Below are positions 44,786-56,624 of a DNA stretch of 64,000 nucleotides, piece after piece; position 1 is the first letter of the stretch; the number at the start of each line of letters is the position of its first letter. The notes beneath the pieces were generated by a model, which saw nothing but the letters and a program-made list of their open reading frames with translations, was not told the DNA's origin and ran no database searches. Made by a program: the position numbers and the translations under genes. This DNA is from Orientallactaga sibirica (taxonomy: Eukaryota > Chordata > Mammalia > Rodentia > Dipodidae). The stretch covers positions 1,798,001-1,862,000 of the forward strand of contig JAEOAD010000240.1 in NCBI GenBank assembly GCA_036365145.1, in the 5' to 3' direction.

Positions 44786-45225
44786 GTAAGTTGACTCAAA
44801 GTTCCTTTGTGACAATGAAAGTTTGTATGGTATAGCAAGCATTGGTGGGATTGTATGGGAAGAGTGCCCTGAGTTTATGCATAGAGTGGGAATTCAGCTC
44901 TGTGTTTAACTCCTAAGATTTATATATTCACATTTCAACTCAAGACAAAGGCAACATTTTGTCCTCAGAGATGAGTAAGTAGGGACAAGATTTTCCTATG
45001 TGGTTCAGCCTAGAAGCTACTATTCCCAACTAAAATTTAGGAAGATTGGTATAATTCCTATGCTATAGCCACAGAATGGATTCTTCTGAAGACATTGGCA
45101 TATTGTGTTCTCTTTGGAGGAAAGACACAATCCCTAGTTTCTGATTTGCCAATGTTTTCATAGCAACTATAAATTGTAGAAGGCAATATATGTATTTTTC
45201 ATGAGTATATTGTGTTCATGCAACT
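44786..45225. other. Slc35f1 last visible intron, unique part
   Basis: Start of an intron that runs at least 19.2 kb to the window end. No repeat recognised in this part. Confidence 0.45.
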
Positions 45226-45525
45226 GTGTGTGTGTGTGTGTGCACACACGTGTTTGGTTGCATGCAAGTACCTGTATTTGTGCATGTACATATGGAAGAC
45301 AGAAGGCCCACATCAGGTGTCTGCTTTAGTCACTGTCCACCTTATTTTTTGAGACAGGGTCTTTCATTGAAGCTTCAGCTCACCAATTCAGCTAAAGTAG
45401 CTAGCCCTCAAGAATCCTCCTGCCTCCACTTCCCCAGCACAGGGATTATAGGCATTCACTGCCACACTCAGCATATATCTGGGGCTCCAAACTCAAGCAT
45501 GTCAAGCACTTTACCAACTTTATTG
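45226..45525 (-). mobile_element. RSINE1/B4-type SINE
   Basis: (GT)n left end, GAAGACAGAAGGCCCACATC, GAGACAGGGTCTTTCATTGA, GGGATTATAGGCATTCACTG, then CAAGCACTTTACCAAC; same plan as 15005-15325. Confidence 0.75.
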
Positions 45526-45639
45526 TTTTAATATAGTTTCTTTACCGAAAGATTGAGGTTTAGTAAAAGGAGGTGAAGACATATTACCAAGGATGTGCAG
45601 TCAATGTATTCGTACTAAACAAAAGAAGAAACTGTTGTC

Positions 45640-46290
45640 CCTCCAAAGATGGTCATGTCTTAGAATGCAAGACCCTACACACATCTTCACAGAGGCGAAC
45701 AGGACTAATTGACAATGACACTGCAAAGTCTGCTGTTATCCTTCTTAAGATCACACTTATATCCATTGATAACCAGTTATAATAACTGGCGTGTAGAAAG
45801 AGACCATTCCATTTCTTCTTTAGTCCTATAAGGTAAGTGTCAATGGAGATATAAAACAATGTGGCCAAGTGTAGAATGCCCAAGCACATAAGTCCAAAAG
45901 TAGGACAGGCAAAAGAAGAAAAAGCAGCCAAAACAAGAGGCTGTCTGTCACTGCCAGCCAAGTGTTGTACTAGCAGAAATAAAGCTGACATCAGCAGTGC
46001 ACAGTGTGACCAGCTGATGGAGGTGTTGATGAGCAGAGCTCCATCAATCAAGTGAAGCTAGGCTTGGGGGAATACATAGTACATAGGAGAAATGATGAGC
46101 TGAGAAGGGGAGGTGCCTGAGGTGATACGAGGCAAAGAAGCTCAAGTGAATAATGAGAATTATTAAAAGAAGCAGAAGGCCAACCTGAACAGATAGAGCA
46201 AAGCACAAACAAGGCTGGTAGCTAGGAGGACCAAATGGAGGCCTACACATTGGAGGAAGTACTATGGTGGTGGACAGATGCAAAGTGTCA
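45640..46290 (-). pseudogene. Decayed hydrophobic frame, possibly a 7TM receptor pseudogene
   Basis: Two overlapping - strand frames (46283-46044 and 46051-45653) join with a single one-base shift near 46050. Together they read as three hydrophobic segments. The first is around VGLLLLLIILIIHL; the second follows HHFSYVLCIPPSLASL; the third ends FACPTFGLMCLGILHLATLF then YISIDTYLIGL, which resembles the end of helix 3 (a DRY-like IDTY) in class A receptors. The spacing from Cys to Asp is 22, not the usual 24. I cannot name a parent gene. It could be chance hydrophobicity from a T-rich strand. Confidence 0.3.
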
Positions 46291-46516
46291 GAGTTTCAAT
46301 ATTTTCTCACAATGTTCTTCAAATATAAATGACAAATATAAATGACAAATTCAAATTGTATTTATTTAAAGAGTACAATACAAAGTTTTGATATTTGTGT
46401 ACTTTGTGAATGGCTTACCACAATCAGGCTAATTAACATATCTATTGCCAATATTTTCGTTCTGTATGGTGAGATTATTTAAGATCAACATTTTGAGGGT
46501 TTTTTTGTTTTTTTAA

Positions 46517-46741
46517 ATATTTTTATTTTTATTTATTTATTTGAGAGAGAGAGAGAGAAGGAGAAAGAAAGAGGCAGGCAAAGAATGTGAGCACCAGGGC
46601 CTCCAGCCACTGCAAACGAACTCCAGATGCATGTGCCACTTTGTACATCTGGCTTACGTGGGTCCTGGGGAATCGAGCCTCGAACCTGGATCCTTAGGCT
46701 TCACAAGTAAGCGTTTAACCGCTAAGCCATCTCACCAGCCC
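46517..46741 (-). mobile_element. B2 SINE, short form
   Basis: T/(TTTA)n tail, (GA)n, GGGCCTCCAGCCACTGCAAA, head GCTAAGCCATCTCACCAGCC. CATTTTGAGG flanks it at about 46490 and 46742. Confidence 0.93.
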
Positions 46742-49081
46742 CATTTTGAGGTTTTTAAAATTTATTTTTATTAGCTATGGATATACTTAGTATGTAAACA
46801 ACACATGTTGGTATCATAGTATCCCTCATCCCTGCCCCCTTTCCAAAGAGACCCTCCTCATTGTGGTTTCAGGTCAACTGCATGGGGATTGTGGGCCATG
46901 CATTATGGGGGCAGCAGTCAATTATGGGGGATAGGTATTGTCTCTGTGCAAAATGTCCCAACTTGTGGCTTTAACAGTATTTCCGCCCCCTCTTCCACAA
47001 AATTTTCTGAGCCATGTTGGATGCATTTTAAGTCTACTTCAGTGATGAGCTCTTAGGAGCCTCTGGATCTCTGGTTTAGTAGGTGTTGAGTATCCTCAGT
47101 GTCTATCTCCTTCACCCTTGTGCTGATGTCAGGTTCAGGGAGAAAGCAGCACTCTTGCTCATTTCTCCAATTCCTCTGTGGTTTTAGCTGGGGCTGGGGT
47201 GAAGTGTGATGGGTCGTTTATCTCCTCAGATCCCTATCCCATCTGAAAAATAGAAGCAAAATCTCCAAAGGAGAGTGAAGACAGCATCAGTAAAATGGAA
47301 TAACCATTATTAATTTAGAGAGAATTTAAAGGGTGTAAACCCACTTATAGCCCAAGATTAGTGGGAGTTTGACATTAGAAAGCAAAATCATTGTCTGGAT
47401 ATCATTCTGACTTGTTTCTCCATTCCAGATATGATTTTCTTTCCACTGAGTGGATCCATTAGCCAATCCAAAATCAATTGGTTCTCCACCATGGCTGTGT
47501 GCCACTATTGCATTTGTATGAGCATCACATCAGGTTGCTTGCTTCTGAGTGGCTTAGTCGTTGAGTTTCTCAGACAGATATTGGCCAATTTCCCCCTGTA
47601 GTTCATGTAGTTCAGGAAGTCTTTTCACAGTCCTATATCATGGAGTGTACCTCCTATTTTTTTTCTTCCAGTAGTTGAAGAGTTTCAGGTCTCATATTGA
47701 GGTCTTTAACCCATTTGGACTTGATTTTTGTGTATGGAGAGATGAGTGAGTCTATTTTCATTTTTATACTTATGGTTATCCAATTTGTCCAACACCATTT
47801 GTTGAAGATGCTGTCTTTTCTCCACTCTACATTATTGGCACCTTTGTCAAAGATCAAATAGCTGAAGGTCTGGGACTACAATTCTGTTCCATTGATCTAT
47901 ATTTCTGTTTTTATTTGAGTACCATACTGTTTTTGTTACTATGGCTTTGTAATATAGCTTTAGATCAGGCATGGTGATACCTCCAGAGGTGTCTGTTTTT
48001 GTTTTGTTTTGTTTTGTTTTGCTGAGGATATGTTTGAATACCTGAGGCCTGCTGCCATTCCTTATAAATTTTGAGATCATTTTTTTCAATCTATGTGAAG
48101 AATGATGCTGGTGTTTTTATTGGTATTGTATTAAACTTGTATATTGCTTTTGGTAGAATTGCCATTTCCACAATATTAATTATACTTATCCAGGAGCATG
48201 AGAGGTCTTTCCATCTTCTCAAGTCCTTTTTTACTTTCTTGAGTTTTCATTATATAGGTCTTTCACATCCTTGGTTAGTGTTATTCCAAGGTATTTGTTG
48301 TTCTTGTTGTTGCTATTGAAAATGGGATAGCCTCATTGATTTCTTTCTCTGTATATTTATCCTTTGCATAGAAAAGCTACTGATTTTTGTACATTGCTTT
48401 TGTATCTGAAGGAATTTTGTACTGAAGGAATTAATCATCTTTAGAAGTTTTGAGATGGAGACTTTCAGGTCACTTATGTATAGGATCATGTCATCTGCAA
48501 ATACAGCTACCTTGACTTCTTCCTTGCCAATTTGAATCCCTTTTATTTCTTTTTCCTGTCTTATTGATAGGGCTAGTACTTCTAGTACGATGTTGAAGAG
48601 CAGAGCTGAGAATGGGCACCCTTGTCTTGTTTCAGGGCTCAGTGGGAACTCATTCAGTTTTTCCCCATTAAGTATTATTTGGGCTTTGGGTGCTTTATAT
48701 ATGGCCTTTATTGTGTTGAGATATAAATCCTCCATGCCTATTCTTTCCAGCGTTTTGATTATGAATTGGTGTTGTATTTTGTCAAAGGCCTTTTATGCAT
48801 CAATTGAGATGATCATGTGGTTCTTATGGTTCAGTTTATTTTTGTGGTGTATTACATTGACTGATTTCCATATGTTAAACCATGCCTGCATCCCTGGGAT
48901 GAAGCCTACTTGGTCAAGGTGGATGATGCTTTGGATGTGTTATTGAATTTGGTTTGCAAGGAGTTTGAACAGGATCTTTGCATCTACGTTCATCAGGGAT
49001 ATAGGTCTATAGTTTTCTTGTTGCATCTCAGTCTGATTTTGGTAGTAGGGTGTTGCTAGCTTCATAAAAGGATTTGAGGAG

Positions 49082-51219
49082 TGTTGCAATCAGGTTAGCA
49101 TTGGTGGCAGAAATCACCCAACCAGGAGCAGCTTGTGGGAAAAAAAAAGGTTTATTTTGGCTTACAGACTAGAGGGGAATCTCCATGATGGCAGGGGAAA
49201 ATGATGGCACAAGCAGAGGGTGGACATCATCACCACATCAGATGGACAATAGCAACAGGAGAGTGTGCCAAACACTGGCATGGGGAAACTGGCTATGACA
49301 CCCATAAGCCTGCCCCCCCCAAAATACACCATCTCAGGGAGGTGTTAATTCCCAAATCTCTATCAGCTGTGAACCTAGCATTCAGAACACCTAAGTTTAT
49401 GAGGGACACCTGGATCAAAACACCACATTTTGTCCCTGACCCCCACAAACTGATAACCATCAGTGATGTAAAATGCATTCAGTCCATCTTTGAAAGTCCC
49501 CATAGTTTTTATCAATCCCAATGATGTTCAAACTTCCTCATAATCCAAGGTCTTTTTTTTTTTTTTTTGGAGAGAGACACAGAGAAAGACAGAGGGAGAG
49601 GGAGAGGAAGACAGATAGAGAATGGGTGCTCCAGCAGCCTCTCAGCCACTGCGAATGAAATCCAGATGCATACGCCCCCTTGTGGTCAAGTGCAGCATTG
49701 TGTCCTTGCATCACTTTGCATCTGGCTAAACATGGGACCTGGAGACTGGAACTGGCGTTTTTAGGCTTAGCAGACAGGTGCCTTAACCGCTAAGCCATCT
49801 CTCCAGCCCAATCCAAGGTCTTTTAACTGAGCAATAATACCAAAAGATGCCCCCTCCCAAAAACCATAATGGCATGGAATAAACATTTACACTGTAAATG
49901 ATGGTATTGGAATAACAAAGAAATATTCAACCAAACAAGATTTAAAACAACCAGGGAAAATATCAAATTCTGTAGCTCCAAGTTCAACAACTCTAGTCAA
50001 TGACAAGTCTCCAAATCTGATAATTCTAACCACCCACTGACTCTGGAGTTCCAATTGCACCCTCCAGCTAGGCAACTCATAGTCCTGGAAAACTTCATCT
50101 GGGGCTGGAAGGTCTTCTTAGCAGCCATCTCATGGTCCCAGCATCTCCACCCAGACTCCACTGCAACCCAAAGTCCATCCTCACAGCTCCATCGGGTCTA
50201 CATGAAGGCATCCAGAAAACCTGTTTCACATTGTCCATGGCCATTTCCAAAACACGACCATGTTGCAAATTCAATGACCCTCTCTTTCCTGCATTTCTTA
50301 CTTTCCGCAATACTAGGCAGGGTGGCAATTTGTTAATCCATGGGGGAATGAAGCAGACTTTGAAGAACAGGACACTCCTTCAGCACTCTGGACACTTCAA
50401 AAGACTGCATTCTTTCTATTGTCCCAATGTAGGCCAGCTGGCCCAATCTCAATGGTTGCAATCTCTCAATTGCAGCTGAACAGGCAGCAGTTTCAGCCTA
50501 AAGATTTTTCCTGTGCCATATCCCTTTGCTCACACCAGTCCATTTCTATATAATGCAACCCTGCACAAATTCTCAGTACATGGGCATAACAGCAAGCATC
50601 TCACACAAACTGCTTCTAGTCCACTCCAGGCAAAGCTTTTTCTCACCCTCACAAACCAAACCTCACAGTCCATAATTCTTATTACATTCAGGTCTTTCAA
50701 CTCTCACCAGAATGGTCCATGGTCCATCAAGCCATACTTGCAGCACTTCAAGGCATATCTTAGGCCAAGGTTTCAAATTCTTCCACATTCCTTGGGAAAA
50801 TCAGCTCCAAAAGGCCAAAGCCACACAGTCAGGTGTCTAGCCACAACACCACTCTTGGTACCAACTTTACTGTTGCAGTTAGATTCACATAGCTGGCAGA
50901 AATCACCTGACCAAGAGCAGCTTGTGAGGAAAAAAGGCTTATTATTGCTTACAGGCTGGAGGGGAAGCTTCATAATGGCAGGGGAAAATGATAGCATTAA
51001 CAGAGGGTGGACATCACCCCCTCACCAACATCAGATGGACAATAGCAACAGGAGAGTGTGACAAACACTGGAATTTGGAAACTGGCATTAACAGCCATAA
51101 AACTGCCCCCAAACAACACACCACCTCCAGGAGGCTTTAATGTCCAATTGCAATCACCTGGTGAAACTAGCATTCAGAACACCTACGTTTATGGGGGACT
51201 CCTGAAACAAACAACCACA
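49082..51219 (-). mobile_element. Two-LTR MaLR retrotransposon nested in the L1
   Basis: LTRs 49082-49427 and 50871-51219 enclose an internal region without coding capacity. It splits L1 ORF2; AGGAG (49077-49081) and GGGAG (51220-51224) are the 5-bp duplication with one mismatch. Beside the - strand 5' LTR, CCACTCTTGGTACCA at 50849-50863 is the complement of TGGTACCAAGAGTGG, resembling a primer-binding site for a leucine tRNA (inference). A B2 sits inside at 49557-49809. Confidence 0.93.
49557..49809 (-). mobile_element. B2 SINE, long form, inside the MaLR
   Basis: T-run tail, GA tract, CTCF-like block (CGCCCCCTTGTGG, 49673-49685, on the - strand as CCACAAGGGGGCG), head CGCTAAGCCATCTCTCCAGC. 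A perfect 15-bp duplication AATCCAAGGTCTTTT flanks it (49542-49556 and 49810-49824). Confidence 0.95.
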
Positions 51220-53080
51220 GGGAGGATTCCCTGGACTCCAATTATGCAAAACAGTTTGAGAAAAATTGGGATCAGTTCTTCAATGAAGGTTTGATAGAAT
51301 TCAGCTGAGAAGCTATCTGGTCCTGGACTTTTCTTTTGGGGGAGGTTTTGATTACCTTGTCAATTTCCATTGATTTGATAGGTTTGTTTAGGAGATTTAT
51401 CTGCTCTGGGTTTAGTTTTGGTAGATGGTATTGTCTAGGAATTCGTCCATTTCTTCCAGATTATTTAATTTTGTGGAGTAGAAGTTTTGGAAGTATGCCC
51501 TGATGATTCTTGCAATTTCATAGATGTCTTTTATGATCTCTCCTTTTTCACCTCTGATTTTGTTAATTTCAACTTTTCTTCTTTTTTTCTTGATCAATTT
51601 GGCCAGGGATTTATCAATCTTGTTTATCTTTTAAAAGAACCAGATCCTTTTTTTCATCAATTTTCTAAATTGTTTTCTTAGTTTCCAATTCTTTAATTTC
51701 TGCTCTAATCTTGATTATTTCTTTCCATTTGGAGCTCTTTGGGTTGGATTCTTCTTGTTCTTCCAGTGCCTTTAGGTGGGTTATTAATTTGGAATCTTTC
51801 TGTCTTTGTAATAAAGGCATTTAGCACTATGAATTTTCCCCTTAAGACTGTCTTCATTATGTCCCATAAGTTTTGGTAGGTTGTGTTTTCATTATCATTC
51901 AATTCTAGTAATTTTACAATTTCTTTTTTATTTCTTCCATGACCCATTCATTGTTTAAAAGTTTGTTATTTGGTTTACAGGAGCTGGTGGAGTTCTTTAT
52001 GTGTCTCTTGTTGTTAATTTTTAGCTTTAAAGCATTGTGATCTGACATGATGCAGGAAGTTACTTCAATTTTTCTTACTTTATGGAGGCCTGCTTTATGG
52101 CCTAATATATGGTCAATTTTGTAGAAGGTTCTGTGGGCTGCTGAGAAGAATGTATATTCTGTAGAGTTGGGGTGGAAAGTTCTATAGATATCCATTAGGT
52201 CTAGTTGATCTATGATGTTGTTGAGTTCTATTATTCCCTGTTGATTTGGTGCTTGGATGATGTCTATTGATGATAGTGTACTATTGAGGTCTCCAACTAT
52301 GATGGTGTTGGCATTTATTTCTGTTTTGTTGTCAAATGGGTTTTGTTTTATAAACTGTGGTGCACCTGTGTTTGGCACATATAAATTTATGATGGTGATG
52401 TGCTCATGTTGGATCATTCCCTTGATGAGTAAGAAGTGGCCTTCTTTGTCCTTTTTGGTTACTTTTGGTTTGAAGTCTATTTTATCAGATATTAATATAG
52501 CAACACCCACTTGTTTTTTATTTCCATTTGCTTGGAATATCATTTTCTATCCTTTCACCCTGAGGAGGTGTCTGTCTTTAATGATGAGGTGAGTTTCTTG
52601 AAGACAGCACATAGAAAGGTCCAGTTTTTTTATTCATCCTGATAACCTGGGTCTTTTGATGGGTGAGTTAAGACCATTAATATTTAAGGTTATTACTGTG
52701 AGGTTTGAATTAATCTCTACAATGACGAGGTGTTTTATAGGGTTTGGTGCTTTCTTGTGTTTTGAGCCTGGTCTATTTTTGATTATTGTGATCTTCTTCT
52801 TGTTGGATCATGAGATTAGTTGTTTGACTTTTCTGTGTGGAGTATTCCCTCAAGTATTCTCTGTAGGTTTGCTTTGTGTTCATATAATCATAGAGTGGAC
52901 TTTTTTATGAAAAGTTTTCCTTCCACCATCCATTGTGAGGGATACTTCTGCTGGGTAGAGTAGCATGTGTTGGAGGTCATAGTAATTCTGTTGGTGAGGG
53001 GGTTCTACAGACTTTTTAAATAATTTCTATTTCATTTTTGTTTTCTGTTATGTTATTTTTGCATTGTGTCCATCACTTTT

Positions 53081-54525
53081 TCATTTTTTTTTTTTTTTTA
53101 GTTTTAAAACTTTTTATATTTTTAAATATATTTTTTATTATTTGTGTATATAGTGTGTATATAGCCATGATGGTACCATTGTTAGCCTTCTCCCTATCCT
53201 CCCCCCATGAGTAATGTGGGTCTTGCTTTATGGGGGTAGCCATCAGTTATGCAGGAGAGGCAATGACTCTGTATATAATGACCCAACTCATGGCTCTAAC
53301 AATCTTTCTGCCCCCTCTTTGGTGAATTTCCCTGAGCCATGTTGGGTTAATTTTAGGTCTATTTCAGTGACAAGGTTTTGTGAGTCTTTGTGTCTCTGTA
53401 TATCTGATTTGGTAGGGGTTGAGTGTTCTTTATGTCTCCTTTTCCCTTATGCTGGTCCCAGGTTCACCAATAAAGCAGAAGGCTTGCTCATTTCCCCTAT
53501 AACTCTATGGTGTCCATCTCTTTTTTGAGGTACAATTTCAGTTTTAGTTCTGATTTTCTTGATACTTCGCAGAATTCATTCTTGAATTTGACCAAGTCTT
53601 CATTAAGCTTAATCAACCAGTTGTTAAGATCTTCCATCTCTTGACTCACCTTCAATCATTCATATCTCTTTAGAAGGTTCTAATGTTTTCTTCAATCAAG
53701 TTAAGCCTACTGTCAAAAGATGAATGCTCTAAGAGACCATTCTGTTCAATTTCATTGATATGGTTGGTTCTTTGAGGGTTTGCTTCCAGTTCAGTGATTC
53801 TCTTGATCAGAGTCTCATTCGTTGTTGTGGTTTTTTTCATTTTGAGATTGAATTTCTGTTGATTTCTCTATGATTTCATTGGAGGCTTCCATTGTAGGAC
53901 TAGGTATCCTTGGTGGCAATCTCTCAGTTTTCTGACTTTTGTTGGCTTTTTTCATTGTTGTCTATCCACTTTAGGAAGACTATTTTGTTGAGGAGGAGGC
54001 ATGCTTTTATCCTTTGGCCCATGCACCCTCTAACTCAAGTGAACAGGGATGTTGGTATCCAGTGGCTAGTCAAGATACCAGAATAAAAGGCCTGATTCCA
54101 CATCTCACATAGGGACCAGGCCTCCCAAAGCAAGGCACCTACCAGGACCAGGGAACTGGGAGGAGCCAGGGAACTGGGATCTGGCCTATTCACTCCTCAC
54201 TGTGCCTGCCTGCATACACTCCCATTTAGAGTATCTGGACCAGGGAGCTGGGAGGTGCCAGGAACAGGGTTCTGGCCTACTCACTCCATGCCATCAGGCC
54301 TGCCCGCACACAGTCAGGTACAGGGGATCTGGACCAGGGAACTGGGAGGAGCTGGGGAGCAGGGGTCTGGCCTGCTCACTCCATGCTGCCACTCACGCCA
54401 ACATACCACCTGGTTCAGGGAACTCAGAACAGGGAACTGGGAGGAGCAGGGAAACAGGGGTCTGGACTACACACTCCTACTCACTCCATACCACCATACC
54501 TGTCCAGTGCAGGGAATCCATTTTG
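53081..54525 (-). mobile_element. Internally deleted L1 (5'UTR + ORF1 start + 3'UTR)
   Basis: From right to left on the - strand: 5'UTR monomers (54525-54120), unique leader, an ORF1 N-terminal coiled-coil-like region (about 54010-53525), then a direct jump near 53522 into L1 3'UTR sequence ending in a T run at about 53081-53097. All ORF2 and most ORF1 are missing. The T run separates it from the L1 at left, so I treat it as its own insertion. Confidence 0.7.
54120..54525 (-). repeat. Tandem L1 5'UTR monomers, about 4 units of 92-95 bp
   Basis: The phrase GGACCAGGGA(A/G)CTGGGAGG recurs at 54145, 54237 and 54331, with AGAACAGGGAACTGGGAGG at 54426. Each is followed by GGTCTGGCC(T/C)A-type text and (A/C)CTCACTCC. 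GC-rich relative to the surroundings. Placement at the 5' end of an L1 suggests promoter monomers like those of mouse L1 (inference). Confidence 0.8.
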
Positions 54526-54527
54526 AG

Positions 54528-55560
54528 TTTTTTTTTAATATTTTAATTGAAAATTTTAATATATGAACATACTTTAATTTGATTGTATTCCCAATCCTAT
54601 TACTCTCTTTTGTCTCCCCCTCCACCATTCTATTAAGCCTCTTCTTTCCAAGTGAAATAACTAGTGCATTCAAGACCTTACTACCCCTACAAGACCACTA
54701 CAATTCAGAACCTATCAACATTTTGACATACAGGAAGGAAGTGGAAATAACTAATGCTACATCAAAATAGAAAAAGGACTTAGAAAGATCTGTTTTTTCT
54801 TAGTACAGTTCAAATATACATTCTCATTATCTCCAGTGACCCTGCTAAACATTAAGTGTCCAGAATTTACTCATCTCATAACTGAAATCTCCCCAGTTGC
54901 CCACAAATTTGTTTTACACAGAGCCTTTAGACCAGAGCAGTGGCAAACTGACTATGACTGGACAATATTTATCATTATAATGTGTTTTGTATGCACAGTA
55001 AAATGTCTATGTCCTGACCTCACCCAAGTTCTCACAATGGCAAACTATATTCCTTTCAGTCTGCTCTTGACCACAGTGCTTGGAAGGCTAGTTTCCCTCA
55101 AGATCCCAATTATTTTCCAGAGCTTTCAAGCCATCTATCTGTTCTTACCAGTAGAACACAGTGGCACTATTTTTCCCTCTGTCCCCTACAGTTAAGCTTT
55201 TATATCTAGTCCACTCCATAGAATGAGCACATTTCTTACAAATTGACCCTGTAATTGGCTTTATCAGCTCCCAAACTAGAAGAATATCTAATCTGTCTTT
55301 AAGAAAGATGGCAAAATCCATTGTTCTGTTTTGAGGACAGAGGTCACTTCATGGGCAGTTCAGATGCATTCAGCTCCCAGTCTCCCTTACAGCAACAGCA
55401 GTGTTTGTGGAGGTCTGGTTCCATGATAGGCACCTGCAAAAAATTCACATTCATGGATTGCACCCCAAAGCCACAGAATAAGTCTTTGGTTACATGTCTA
55501 GGGACATTTGCCTTAACAGGCTCCTCATGAGTCCAAAGCTTTCAGAACTGAAAACCAATT
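54528..55560 (-). mobile_element. L1 3'UTR fragment
   Basis: T run then ATTGAAAATTTTAATATATG and ACATTTTGACATACAGG; resembles the start of the 1.3-kb L1 fragment (GAGAATTTTAATACATGACT). No ORF2 recognised; right border uncertain. A (TTTTC)n tract lies at 55560-55590. Confidence 0.6.
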
Positions 55561-55769
55561 TTTTTCTTTTCTTTTCTCTTCTTTTCTTTAGGGGGTAGAA
55601 GGTAGAGTTCCTGAACAGTGTCCATTCCATTTGAATCTGCCTCTTCTCTTACTTCCACTGACTTTGGGTTAGACCATGAGTTCCTCACATTTACTGTGAA
55701 GGCGGATAGATTAGGAAGATTTTAATTTGTTGCCATCCTTCTATCCTTTCTTCTAATTAGGTGTCTGTG

Positions 55770-56230
55770 TAGTAGAGTGTGTCATCCTGGGAGCATATGC
55801 CCAAGAGTATAGCTGAGTTGTATGGGAGTTCTAGTTCTATTTTTTTTTTTTTTTTTTGAGGTAGGGTCTCACTCTAGCCCAGGCTGACCTGGAACTCACT
55901 ATGTAGTTTCAGGGTGGCCTCAAACTCTCGGCGATCCTCCTACCTCTGCCTCCCAAGTGCTGGGATTAAAGGTGTGTGCCACCATGCCCAGCCTATCTCT
56001 ACTTTTCTGAGATAGTTTCATATTGATTTTAACGGTACTCTTTCTGTTTCTATTATTGAGTTTTAGTAATTATTTACATATTCTGGGCACTAAATGCTTA
56101 TCAGATATATGGTTAACAAATATTCTGGGTATCTTTTAACATTCCTTCTAATTACCTTTGAATTACAAATGCTTTCCCTTATTTTGATGAAGTTGAGTTT
56201 ATTTATTGGTAATTAACTTTTTTTAGCCAT
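55770..56230 (-). mobile_element. Old L1 ORF2 3' remnant, split by a B1
   Basis: GTCATCCTGGGAGCATATGC and, after the B1, TTACATATTCTGGGCACTAA then CTTATCAGATATATGG recall antisense ORF2 C-terminal text of older L1s. Confidence 0.55.
55837..55994 (-). mobile_element. B1 SINE
   Basis: T-run tail, GAGGTAGGGTCTCACTCTAG, TGGAACTCACTATGTAGTTT, CTGGGATTAAAGGTGTGTGC, CACCATGCCCAGCC; a well-preserved antisense copy. Confidence 0.95.
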
Positions 56231-56359
56231 GAAAGAAACCGAGTAAATGCACCATTGTCTCAGAGCCTCCAGGTCTTCCCTGGTTGCTTTCTATGGCTTC
56301 TCTTCCCTGGGGCTGCAAAAGGATTCAAATTGCTTATCTTTTTTAAGCTTTTGTTTTTA

Positions 56360-56525
56360 ATTTAATTTTTTAAATTTATTTTTTGTTAGGAAAGAGAGAA
56401 AGAAAGGAATTCCAGATGCATGCACTGCTTTGTGCAACTGGCTTTATGTGCATACTAGGGAATCAAACCCGGGCCAGCAAGATTTGTAAGAAAGTTCCTT
56501 TAACCTCTGAGCCATCTCCCCAGTT
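56360..56525 (-). mobile_element. B2 SINE with internal deletion
   Basis: T-rich tail, then AATTCCAGATGCATGCACTG, GGGAATCAAACCCGGGCCAG and head CTGAGCCATCTCCCCAG. The GGGCCTCCAGCC part is lost. Confidence 0.85.
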
Positions 56526-56624
56526 CAATCAATTTGGTTTTCATTTTTGGGTCTAAAGGGAACAATTAAGAGTCACTGCCCAAGGAAAAGAAGATTCAAT
56601 TTAGATAAGGCTTCTTTAACTAAT

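Larger units (their letters stand above)
46756..53080 (-). mobile_element. Long L1 (ORF2 + 3'UTR), antisense to Slc35f1
   Basis: 3'UTR at 46756-47640; ORF2 runs from about 52610 down to 47643, interrupted by a MaLR at 49082-51219. The endonuclease frame (52543-51914) includes INLYVPNTGAPQF, IVGDLNSTLS and SDHNALKL. The reverse transcriptase frame (48735-48313) includes [18 protein letters not shown] and the catalytic [11 protein letters not shown]2 is cut after the LRPETLQLLEE-type segment, so roughly 320 C-terminal residues are missing; there are also frameshifts and stops. Pre-ORF2 leader reaches 53080; ORF1 is absent from this copy. Inactive. Confidence 0.92.

Noticed and set aside
48313..48735. 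140-codon - strand frame with FADDMILY as a retron or other bacterial-type RT
   Set aside because: Motif context ([18 protein letters not shown], then FADD) and the flanking text are L1 ORF2.
51914..52543. 209-codon - strand frame as a host endonuclease gene
   Set aside because: It is the L1 ORF2 endonuclease domain, continuous with L1 RT sequence on both sides of the nested MaLR.
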